Translations under genes and position numbers: made by a program
Origin: Cymbomonas tetramitiformis
Lineage: Eukaryota; Chlorophyta; Pyramimonadophyceae; Pyramimonadales; Pyramimonadaceae
Assembly: GCA_001247695.2 (NCBI GenBank)
Contig: LGRX02035290.1
Span: 34,222 to 98,221 of the forward strand
Length of the DNA: 64,000 nt
Reading direction: 5' to 3'
The notes under the pieces: generated by a model
Told to the model about the DNA's origin: nothing
Databases searched by the model: none
What the model saw: only the letters and a program-made list of their open reading frames with translations
In this document: positions 31,501-43,500 of the stretch, one piece after another
Layout: the number at the start of each line of letters is the position of its first letter
Numbering within the stretch: position 1 is the stretch's first letter

Positions 31501-34500
31501 CAAGGGCGCAGCGTTACTGGCTGCGGGGCTCGCTGTGAACACGGGGGTTCACCACGTGGATCTGGCAGAGAACGACTTCCTGCCTGGGCCTGATCCCAGC
31601 GGCCTTGTGGCGCTCGCCAACCTGTTCCATCCATTCCAGGACGCCCCCCCACCGATGTCCGCAGAGGAGGAGAAGGTGATGCTTCTACGGAGGGAGAAGC
31701 AGGAGCGCCAGGAGGATCCCAACAAGGTGAGCACATCCCCCGCCATGTACGTGCGAAGCCTGAAGCAGATGAGAGGGGCGCAAGCGAAGCCTCAGGCGCA
31801 CCTCGCGCCGGCAAGGTGAGAGGGACGCACTTGCAATGCTGCCCAGACAAAATGAGAGGGGTGCAAGCGTAGCGGCCCCCCCAGACAAAATGTGAGGGGT
31901 GCAATTGAACAGCCCCCCGGGCAAGGTGAGAGGGGTGCAATGGGAACGCTCCTCCAGACAAGGTGAGAGGGGTGCAAGTTTAACCCCCCCGGTCAAGGTG
32001 CGAGGGGTGCAAGCGTGACACCCCCACAGTCAAGGTGAGAGGGGTGAAATTGCAACATCGCCCCCCCGGGCAAGGTGAGAGGGGTGCAAGCCTAATGCCC
32101 CCCAGGCAAGGTGAGATAGGTATTAGCCTAACGCCTCCCGGGTCAGGTGAGAGGGGTGCAAGCGTAACGCCCCCCCTGGGCAAGATGAGAGGGGTGCAAG
32201 CGTAACGCCGCCCCCAGATAAGGTGCGAAGGGTACAAGCCTACCGCCCCCCCGGGCAAGGTGTGAGGGGTTCAAGCATAATGCCTCCCGAGACAAGGTGA
32301 GAGGGGTGCAAGCGTAACGCCGCCCCCAGATAAGGTGCAAAGGGTACAAGCCTACCCCGGGCAAGGTGTGAGGGGTTCAAGCATAATGCCTCCCGAGACA
32401 AGGTGAGAGGGGTGCAAGGGAAACGCCCCCGCGACAAGGAGAGAGGGGTGCGAGAGGGGTGCAAGTGTACCCCCGGAGCAAGGTGAGAGGGTGCAAGCGA
32501 AACCCCCCCCGCGACAAGGAGAGAGGGGTGCGAGAGGGGTGCAAGCGTAATGCCCTCCCAGCAAAGGCTGGATCCGATCCAAGCGCGCTTCACGCCACTG
32601 TCCCCTGCGCCTTAGCACCTCAGAGCCTCAGGTCCCGCACTCCGCTCCTCTGCACACTCCCTCGCTTCCCTTCCGAACACCGCCAGGGGCCCAGCTGAAC
32701 TCTCCCTCGCATCCCTGCCGAACACCGCCAGGGGCCCAGCTGAACGCTCCCGCGCATCCCTTCCGAACACCGCCAGGGAGCCCAGCTGAACGCACCCTCG
32801 CATCCCTTCCGAAGCACCGCCAGGGGCCAGCTGAACGCTCCCGCATCCCTCCGAACCGCAGGGCTGGCTGAACCTCCTCGCATCCCCTTCCGAACACCGC
32901 CAGGGGCCCAGCTGAACGCTCCCTCGCATCCCTTCCGAACACCGCCAGGGGCCCAGCTGAACGCTCCCTCGCATCCCTTCCGAACACCGCCAGGGGCCCA
33001 GCTGAACGCTCCCGCGCCGCCCTGAAGCTAAGTTTCCGGGCGGCTGCTAAGGGGGTGCGGCCCGGGGGTCCGCATGGCACCAGGTGTACAACCGCACGTT
33101 GAAGACGCTGCGGGTCGAGCACATGGAGCTGCCGGTGGAGCACCTGCGTGACTGCCAGGAGGACACCATTCGGATGCGCAATATGAAGCTCGGCCCGTCG
33201 GACCTAGTGCTGCTGTGCACGCTGCTCGAAGGCAACACCTCCCTCACCGCGCTGGAGCTGCCGCAGAACTGCCTCATGGGCCGCTTCTCCAGCATCGAGA
33301 GCGAGCACGTCTTCGGGATCAACGCGCTCGTCTACCTCCTGCGGGACTGCCCGAACCTCACGCATCTCGACCTGCACGCTTGCTGGATCTCCAACCAGGT
33401 CCCCGCGCCCGCATTTTAACTCACCCCAGCCTTCTCGCCCGCCCTCGGCCCAATCGGGCACGCGTTCTTTGACCTGCGCCCACGCTGGCTGTCCAACTGG
33501 GTGTTAAATGGCTATGCCTGCACCCCCTTGTGCGCTGGCCGTCCAATCGGGTGAGAGTTGGAGCGTGCTGCAGCGAGCAGTGTTTCCCACCCCTCACGGC
33601 AGGCTGTGGAGTGGCGAGTGCGGGAAGCCGCCCGGCATCTGTATCGGCCAAGGCCTCGAGTGGTGGCAGGCGCGCCGGTTGGGCGCTGAAAAGTGGATCT
33701 ATCTGTGCGGGTGCGGCGCGGCAGGGATGCCTGGCGCTCGCGGCTGGGCTGCAGCACGGGGGGCACTTTCTGTGGGGTATTGGCAAGCCGACGGAGAACG
33801 ACGACCTGCGGGAGACGGCGGTGAAGGTGCCCGTGGTCTCGCTCGACCTCAGCGGCAACTTCTTAGGGGAGGGGTCCATGAAGTCTTTCCTCACCGCCAT
33901 CAAAGTGGCCAGCGTGGGCACGCATCTCGCCTCGCTCCAGAAGCTGCTGCTACACAACGCGTGCCTCGGCCCAGCTGGGATGAAGGCCGTGGCCAGTGTG
34001 CTCGGGACCAAGCTCCTGAACACCGTTGTGGAGCTCGACCTCTCTAAGAATGGGATGGGCGGTAAGGCGACCCCTCATCTCGCCCCTGCTCCAAACTCAC
34101 ACAGCTCCGCCTCGCCAGTTGTCGACTGCGTCCCGCGCAGGCGCCCACCCCTGGAGCATGAGTCGGGAAGAGAGGGGATGGCTGAACAGCTGCCCGTCTT
34201 CTGGGTGTGCGGCAAACTTTAGGGTGTTACCAGTGAACAGCTGCCCGTCATCTGGGTGCGCAACAATTTCTAGGGTGTTATCGGTGAACGGCTGCCCGTC
34301 TTTTGGGTTCACGACAATTTCTAGGGTGTTAACGGTGACCAGCAGCAGGGCAGTTCCGCAAATGGCGGCGTGCATGAGGTGCTTGCGGAGCTGTTGAGAC
34401 GACAGGCGCGGAGCACCAGCTGGCGGCGAGCACCGCACTTGCGGAGATGCTGCGCGCCAACAGCGTCCTGAAAAAGCTGGACATCAGCGGCAACGACTGG

Positions 34501-37500
34501 AGCGCCCAGGATTCCCACGTCATCGCAGAAGCGGTGCGGTGTCCGCCAGGTCTTTCGATTCATTGCTTAGTGCCCATCTCGCCGGGTGTGAGTTGGCGCC
34601 ACTGCGATGCCCATTCACACTCCCCCCGGGGATGGGGTTGCATGCCATGCTCTTCTTGGCCGCCAGGAGGTCGTGTCGCGTGCCCCACAAAGGTACCGGA
34701 ACGCGTGTCTCTGACGGTGATGCGATCGAGACTGTGCGACAGCCACTGCAGGTCCAGGGAGCAGCGCTCAATCAAGGGCTCAGATCGTATTCCAGCCACG
34801 GTGTTGCATTAGATCCAAGCTCAATCAAGGGTTCAAATCGCGTCGCAGCCATGGCGCTGCGCTAGGTCCAGGAATCGAGATTTAGTCAAGGTTGCGGGAG
34901 TTCACGGACTGCATAGTTTCAATTCTGAGCGCTCTCAGTTAATCCGGACGGTGCGCGCCATCAGTCTGGCGGCCTGCTCGCTATGATTGGCCGGATTGTC
35001 TTGTATGGCTAGTGCGCTTTACCTGCAGGTGCAGCGAGGCGGCTTGCTGAGTTTCTTGTGCTCACGCCAAGCAGGTACGGAGCTACAACCACCTGGACCC
35101 GCCGTGCTCTCTGGAGGAGCTGGTGATGGTGAAGGACATCCTGCCGCTGGGGCAGTTGTTCCGCGAGGAGATTACCGAGCTGTCGTTCAAGCGGCTCACC
35201 GCGGTGGACGCTGTGGTGCTCGGTCGTTGCATCATGTTCACGCCCTGCTTCGACTGCTTCACCATCAACAAGCTTACCTTGCATCTCTCCCCCATTCGTG
35301 AGAACGAGGTGCGAGCCTGGGGGTGTGGCCAGGGTGGGTTGGGGGATCTGGGTGGAAGGAGCTGGGGCAAGATGGAGCAAGCATGCGACGCTGGACCTTG
35401 AGTGCTGCCGAGCAAGCCGTGAGCTGGGCGCTGGGCCGAGGCAGCTCGGCTCATGCAAGGAAATGTCGATCTCTGATATTAGCTCTCCGTGCTCTTGTAA
35501 TGCCACCACTAGGATCGCGGGCCGCTCCGTTGTTGATTGCCACCACTGGGATCGCGGGCCGCTCCGTTGTTGATTGCCACCACTGGGATCGTGGCGTGGG
35601 CGCTCCGTTGTTGATTGCCACCCACTGGGATCGCCTGACGCTCCGTTGTTGCCACCACTGGGATCGCCCGGCCGCTCCGTTGTTGATTGCCACCACTGCG
35701 CTTGGGCCGCTCCGTTGTTGTTACCACCAGTGGGATCGCCAGCGCCGCTCGTTGTTGATTGCCACCACTGGGATCGCGGCCGCTGCGTTGTTGATTGCCA
35801 CCCACTGGGATACGCCGGCCGTTCATTGGTGATTGCCACCACTGGGATCGCGGGCGCTCCGTTGTTGATTGCCACCACTGGTATCGCGGGCCGCTCCGTT
35901 GTTGATAGCCACCACTGGGATCGCGGGCCGCTCTATGGCCGATTTTCACCACTGGGATCGCCGGCCGCTCCGTTGCCGATTTTCACCCTTTTTGGCAGCG
36001 GAGGCAATGGCGGCCCCGCGCGGCATACCGAAGAGGCCAAACCTCCCACGGGGCTGGCCGTGCTCAGCGCTAGCTGCTACGATCAGGCCGTGCTGTCATG
36101 ACACGTGCAACTGTGGAACGCTGGCCGTGCAATCAATCTGAGGAGTTGATTCGGGGCCGCAGATTACGCACCTGGACCTCAGCAACACCGGCTTCAGTGA
36201 AGCACACTGCATTATCGTGACGAGCATGTTGATGGGAGGCAACACGTCGGTGCAGACGCTCAATCTAGAGGGCAACTGCCTGGCCGGCCGCAACCGCGAG
36301 GTGGAGGCGGAGCATCCGGAGGGCATGCGCTACCTCTCCGATATGCTGAAGGCGCACAAGCACATCCGAACCCTCAAGCTCTCACAAAATCTGATCGGCC
36401 CGAAGACTATCATGGAGCTAGTGCCCGGGTTGATCGAGACCGTCTCCGTCACCACTGTGGACCTGAGTGACAACCTGCTTCTCGGAACCAACGTGTCCGG
36501 CTTTGGCGAGTACTCTCAGCTGGGTTTTGAGCGGCTGATGGCGGCGCTCAAGCCCAGCATCGGCAACGCCCACCCGTACAACCGCTCCATCACCGATCTA
36601 AATTTGAGCGAGAACAACCTGCAGGTGCCGGGGGAGGGTCCCACCCTTCTGCTGCAGCGATGGCCTTTGCCTGACGGAGGCTATAGGGAACGCAAGGGTG
36701 CACGCACCCTGCCACCACCGATCACCTTCTCCCTGCGATCTCCGATGGATCATGACCGCCCTCGGGACAGATTTCACTTTTCATCCCCGGCATTTTACGG
36801 GGGGGAGCAGCCACTGAACCGCTGCTCGGTGGGTGTTGGGTCGTGTTGGGCTGCCAGGCGAGAGGGGGCGCCCTCGTGGCTGAGGTGGTGGCGCCCAACG
36901 AGGAAGGCAACTACAACGACGTTCTCAAGGTGCTGAACGTGGCAGACAACAAGCTCGGCCCTAAAGGCATCGGGCCCATCGCGCAGGTGCGACAAGTAGC
37001 CCGGCCAATAAGGGTATCAGGCCTTTCGCGCGGGTTCAGACAAATAGCCCGGCCAATAAGGGTATCAGGCCTTTCGCGGGTTCAGACTAGCCCGGCCAAT
37101 AAGGGTATCAGACTCACGCGGTTCAGACAAGTAGCCGGCCAATAGCGCCAGGCCTTTGGGTTCAGACCAGTGCTCGGCCAATAAGCGTATCAGGCCTTTC
37201 GGTTCAGACCGTCTTGACCAATGGCAGTAATCAGGCCCCCCGGCGGGTTCGAACCGTGCTTCCGACCAGCCTCAGAGCTTTGGCGGTTCGAACCATTAAC
37301 CCAGCCAATAAAGCGTATCAGGCCTTTGGCGGGTTCAGACAAATAGCCCGTAGCCAAGGTATCAGGGCCTTTCGCGCAGGTCGCGACAAGTAGCCCGGCC
37401 AATAGCGTATCAGGCCTTTAAAGCGAAGGTTCAGACCGTAACCCGACAATAAAGGTATCGGAAGGCGCTGGGTTCAGACAAAGTAGCTGACCAATAAATT

Positions 37501-40500
37501 ATCAATTCGCGCGGGTTCAGACAAGTAGCCCGGCCAATAAGCGTATCAGGCCTTTCGCGCAGGCGCGAAGCAGCTTGCCAGGTCCGGGAGCGCGGCATGG
37601 CCGCGCCCTTTGCTCCCACTCACCATCCGGTTCCTCAAACAAAGCGCGTTGTCTGTCTGGCTGGGCGTACTCCAGCGCTGCTGAGGGATGCCAGGCTCAA
37701 TCTACGGCGTACTCCAGCGCTGCTGAGGGATGTCAGGCTCAATCTACGGCATACTCCAGCGCTGCTGAGGGATGTCAGGCTCAATCTACGGCATCCTAAC
37801 CCGGAGGCGATGCGCGGCCAGACTTCACTTCACCCCGGGGATCGCTCAGGGAGGAGGCATGAGGCATGCAGCATTTTCGGACAGCGTGGAGTGGATCATG
37901 GGGCACAGGCCTTCCGGGCGAACAAGAAGCAGCATGTGAACCAGTCGCTGACGACGCTCATCCTGTCCAACAACAACTTCACCAACTTCGGCGAAGATCT
38001 CGCGGGCATCACCACTCTAGGCTTCTGCATTCGCCCGAAGGTGCAGTGGGGCGGAGCTCTCGGGGCGCTCCGGAAGGGCCGCCGCTCCAAGGCGGGGGGG
38101 CTCAGCATCGCCGCCATTGCCGCGGCCGCCGCTAAGGAAGCGGGCGTGGCCGGCGCGGGCACCAATCAGGTTTTGGCGCAGCTTTCCAAAAACACCGGCC
38201 ATCCCAGGATCTCCCAGGGACCGCGGCTCTCGACCACGTCAGAAGCTAAGGATGCGGGCGTGGCCGACACGAGCACCAATCAGGACCCGGCGCAGCTTTC
38301 CAAAAACACCAGCCCCCCCAGGATCTCCCAGGGTCCGAGGCTCTCGACCACGTCAGACGTGTCAGATTCTGACCAGCCGACTGCAAGGACCCTTCTGTCG
38401 CAAGTAAACGCCACCAGGTGTGTGCCCGGTGGTGCGAGGAGAGGCGAGAGGATATTGAGTGAAGCATCCAGTGAGTGGCTGCTGGCTGCATCGCCTGCAT
38501 GGGAGTGTGCGGCTGCTGCTGTTCCTCGGAGTCGAGCACGCACACGCGGAATGCTTGTCGTTCGTTCAGATTGGTCGGATCCGAGAGGAGTGCATCACAC
38601 CACTTTGGCCGACTCCGTTTGATGTATACGGGGGGTGCTGGTCAGAATGAATACGCGTCCACATCCCTGCCAGAGCGTCTTCGCTCACCATGTACCTTGC
38701 GGGTTAAGCCTTTGTCCGTGTGACAATAGGCAAGGCCGGTGGATCGCGGCATAGGCGTCATTCTCGAGCAGCTTTTAGTCCGCAAAGCGAGCGTCCTTCT
38801 CGAGCAGCTTTTAGTCCGCAAAGCGAGCGTCATTCTCGAGCAGCTTTTAATCGCAGGCGTGTTCTCGAGCAACACCAATCATAAGCGGCGGCATTCTCGA
38901 GCAACTTTTAGTCAGCAAAGCGAGCTTCCTTCTCGGTGGCGTTGGTCCGCCAGCGGCGGCATTCTCCAGCAGCTTTTGGTCGCAAGCGGCGTCGTGTCGG
39001 CAGCTTTTGAATCGCCGCAGCGAAGGCGTCATTCGAGCAGCACGGCGAATCGCCAAGCGGCGCTCTTCAGGCGGCTTTTAGTCCGCCAGCGGCGACTCAT
39101 TCTGTACAGCTTTTAGTCGCCGTGGCGTCCTTCGAGCAGCGTTTGAGTCATAAGCGGCAGCTCCTTCTGAACGCACAGTCTCCGCCAGCGGCATTCTGAG
39201 CAGCTTTTGATCGCCAGCGGCGTCTTCGAGCAGCTTTTGGTCTGCCGTGACGTCATTCTCGGTAGCTTTGGTCGCGGAGAGCGTCGTCTCGACGGCTTTT
39301 GGCGATCGCCAGCGGCGTCGTCCTCGGGCAGCTTTTAGTCCGCAAGCTGGCGTCCCTTCTCGAGCAGCTTTGGTCGCCATGGCGTACTTTCGAGCAGCTT
39401 TAGTCCACGCGGCGGCGTCATTCTCGACAGCACCAGTCCATAAGCGGCGTCATTCTCGAGCAGCTTTTAGTCATAGCGGCGTCCTTCGGCTGCGCGTTTA
39501 GTCATAAAGGCGGCGTCATTCTCGAGCGCAGCTTTTAGTCCGCAAAGCGAACGGCATTCTCGAGCAGCTTTTAGTCCGCAAGGAGAGCGTCATTCTCGAG
39601 CAGCTTTTAGTCCGCAGAGCGAGCGTCCAGTGCAATGGAATCTGTGGAATGTTGTTGCCAGTTCCGTCATACGCCTTCTCTCGATTCGCCGCGCATTCTT
39701 GCACCTTGCTCGTCGCCTGAGCGGGTGAGGAAGGGCTGCGGGTCGCTGCAGCAGAGGGCAGGATACAGCGAGGTCGGGTCAGGACACGAACAGGTCGGCG
39801 CGCATCTCCGAGGCTTCTGGTCAGGGCACGAACAGGGTGGCGCATGTATCAAACACCTCCGAAGCGACTCCCTCGCCGAAAAGAACGTCACGTATGTCAC
39901 GTCTGTCGGGCGTGGAGAAAAAAACCAACGGCCTGGTGGCGCTGCAGCTCTTCAGCAACAACATCGGGATCGAGGGTGCGCAGATCCTGATCGACGCCTT
40001 CGAGCAGGTAAGCGCAGCCACGCCCACGAGTCCCCTGGATGCCCAGCTGCCTCCTATGGCATCATCGGAGGCCCCCCAAGGGAGTTCCGGAACTGTGTTT
40101 TGATTGCCGCATGCCGCTCTCGCTGTGCCGCCCAGTGCGTCCCACAGGCGCCCCGTGTGTGGATGATCATTATGCAAACCGCTCCGCCCTTGTGCCCCAA
40201 ACGCCATCCGGGCCGCTGGATGCGTTGGTTTCATCGAAGGATCTCCGATGGGGAGGCGTTTCCCCACCTCCGATTTCCTCACTCCAGTTTCTCTGGTTTA
40301 CGCTCGGCGCGCACTCTGAACGATGCCTATGTCACCGCGCTGCCCACGGCAGCATCTGTTCACGGGCCCTCTCGTTCATGTGGCCAGAAAGTTCCCGCCA
40401 TGTGCCCATCGCCTCTTGAATTGAGTTTGAGCTCCCCCTTCTCCTTCCGACGGGGTTGTGGTGAGGGCAGAGCACGATGCAAACGATGTGCGGCATCGAG

Positions 40501-43500
40501 CCATTCACCACCTCTCTAGAGCTTGCCAAGCGCTCCCTTCACACGGACGACGTGATGCTCGTTGCCTCTGACCTCTACTATAACCAGACAATCACCTCAG
40601 TAGACCTCAGCGCTAATGGCGTATGCGAGATGGGCCTCCGTGCTCTGGCACACTGCCTGGCCTCGGAGCCGGAGCGCGCCGGAGGCAGGTGCAACAGCTC
40701 AGTCGCCGTGATGCTCCTAGCCGACAACAAGACATCGGGCCGCTATGGCAGCCATGAGGAAGAGTTCCCAATAGGCTTCGAGGTACAGTCCCTCCCTCCC
40801 CTTCCATGCCGGAACCACTTTTTCTCTCTTGGACCGCTCCCCTTCCATGCCGGGACCACCTTTCCTCTCTTGGTTCGCTCCCCTTCCATGCCGGGACCAC
40901 TTTTCCTCTCTTGGTTCGCTCCTTCCATGCCGGGACCACCTTTCCTCTCTTGGTTCGCTCCCCTTCCATGCCGGGACCACCTTTCATCTCTTGGTTCGCT
41001 CCCTTCCATGCCGGGACCACCTTTCCTCTCTTGGTTCGCTCCCCTTCAATGCCGGGGCAACCTTTCCTCTCTTGGAACGCTCCCCTTCCATGCCGGGACC
41101 ACCTTTCCTCTCTTGGTTCGCCCCTGGTGTGTACGGCTGCATCCTACGGGCTACTACGGTTCCATGAGCAAGTCGTTCCCACCTTGATTCGTATCTTCCT
41201 TTCTCCGCACCCCACCCTCACGCCAGCCCCCACGCTGTACGAGACATCATGTGAGACACCGCGAGCTGACAGCGGAGAGTGGGGCGCGAAGGGTCTCCTC
41301 GAGGTTGAAGCGCGTGTGGCGGGCGGCTTGGGTGAGCTACAGGCGCTGGGGTGGGCCTTGAGAGAGAACACCACGGTCAATCGCTTCGATCTGTCGAGGA
41401 ACGGGATAGGGCCGAAGTGCATCAGAGCGTTGATCTCCGGATTGAATGTGAACACTACGATCCGGGTACTCGATCTCACCGGCAACCATCTCGGGCCTGA
41501 GGTATGTGCTGGCCAGCTAGTCCCCCTGCGCCACCCAGAGATCCCGTCATGCGGAGGGGGAGCCCTGGAGACTTGCAAGCTGTGGCAGGGGCGCGCGCAA
41601 GCTGTGGCGCAGTCGTGCCGAGCCGACTCCACTGAGGCCCGGCTTGCCTTGAGCCTCCCCGAGACAACACGTGGCGCGTCCACCTTGAAGCCGAGTCGCA
41701 TGCGCAACAGCGCTGCAGGAGTTCCAGTTGGGTCTGGCATGTGACAAGGCTGTGGGGTTGGGTATGGGGGGTTTGGCCAGGGTCTTGCCCTGCTTGCCAA
41801 AGAGCTGTTGGAGCCCAACGTGGGAGGGCTTCATGTGCTCACCCTCGATGATAACTCCGTTGCCGGGCGCTCTCATCACTCCGAGCCAGAGGATGTCACG
41901 GTGATTCCCTCCGCGGGAGAACGGGGTCCGGGTTCCGAGGCTCGCCCCGCGTGCCGTGCCCTATTCTCCACCGCAGAAACGTCTTACTTAGAAGTCGCCC
42001 CGCCAGATCGGTGTGTGCCTCTCGGCGCACGCTCCGCTGCGTTGGCTCCGAGTCCCGCAGGCGAGCACATGGCGGCATTCCTGCCGCAAGGTGTGCCTGC
42101 ATCGAGGCTGTTGTTTGCAAGGGCTCGGGGCTTGGCAGGAGGCGAGACGGACAGCATTGGCCGCGCCACATTGGCCTGCCACGTGGCACGCTATTGTTGA
42201 TGGGCAGGTAGTCAGCAGACAGGGTGTAACGCGGTCCGGCAGAACATGAGGGTAACGGATGGTGCGCCGAGGGTTGAACCTGGACGCAGGGGATGAAGGC
42301 GCTGGGCCGAGCCCTAAAGTTCAACACACACCTGAAGGAAGTGCACCTCTCCCAAAACGCCCTTGGGAAAGGCTCCACCATGGTGCTGTCGGAGGGCTTG
42401 AGCCAGAACGAGGGGTTGCGCGAGATAGATCTCAGTCGCAACCACCTGGGATTCCACGGGGCCCTCGCCATCGCGGATGCCTTGCTCCCCAAGTCGGTGA
42501 GCGTGGCCGCCAGCCGCGCACTTAACGTTGTTGATTTTACCGTACTGCTTGCGCGGGCTCCCGAGCCTTGCCCCTCGTCTCTCCCAAGCCCTGCCCCTCG
42601 TCTCTCCCGGGGCATTCGCTTTAACGTACCCGTTGCTCCTTCACATCTCACGCTGTTCATGCCGGCTTTTGAGAAGTCCTGTGATGACACGTTTGCAGAT
42701 TGGGTACTGCAATTCGAACATCCGGTCGGTCAACCTCCACAACAATCACATTCTAACAGAAGAGCCGCAGGAATCGGGAATGGGGAATGCTCAGGTATGC
42801 CCCCCCCTCGCCCCCGTGGCGCATTTCACACGTGCCAGGGGTGGGCGCCACTCTCAGCAGCGGCAACTCCCGGCGGACCGTGTACCTCACAGTGGCACGG
42901 GTGTCTACAGGGGGTGACTGCGTGGGCGGACGTGCTGTACAAGAGACGATCTGGTATCCTTGAGGTGATCTTGAGCGACAACAGGCTCGAGGTTCAGGTA
43001 CTACTGCCTGCCGACCTAGCGGCATGAAACACGCCCAATGGAAAGTTACGTGACATCCCAGCAGGCGAAGGCTCAAAAGCCAGCCAAGCCATTCTGAATG
43101 GTGCCGTAAATTATTAATCATGAATTACACAAGCTGGTACCATCTGAGCTGTGCAGCTGCCTCACGCAAACCTAGAGAGGAGCACCTAAAGCTGCGCGCC
43201 CGCAGAAAGTTGCAATAAGCCGCCCCCCGCCACTAAATGTTGTATCTCCAGCGAAGACGAAGCTGAATGGAGTTGATCCTGCACGTGCGAGCTGAAGGAG
43301 GATCCTGCTCGTGCGAGCTAAAGGAGGTGGCGTGGCTGCCGGCCACAACGCTAGTCTGAGAGGTCGGGTGTGGTTCAGGGAGCAATGGCCATCTGCGATG
43401 TGTTGTTGAAATTGAACGAGGACATGTACGACCCAGACTCTGATTGCTCCTGCATCTTGGATATCCGAGGGAATGGCATTGGAGGGGACCTGGCCAACAA

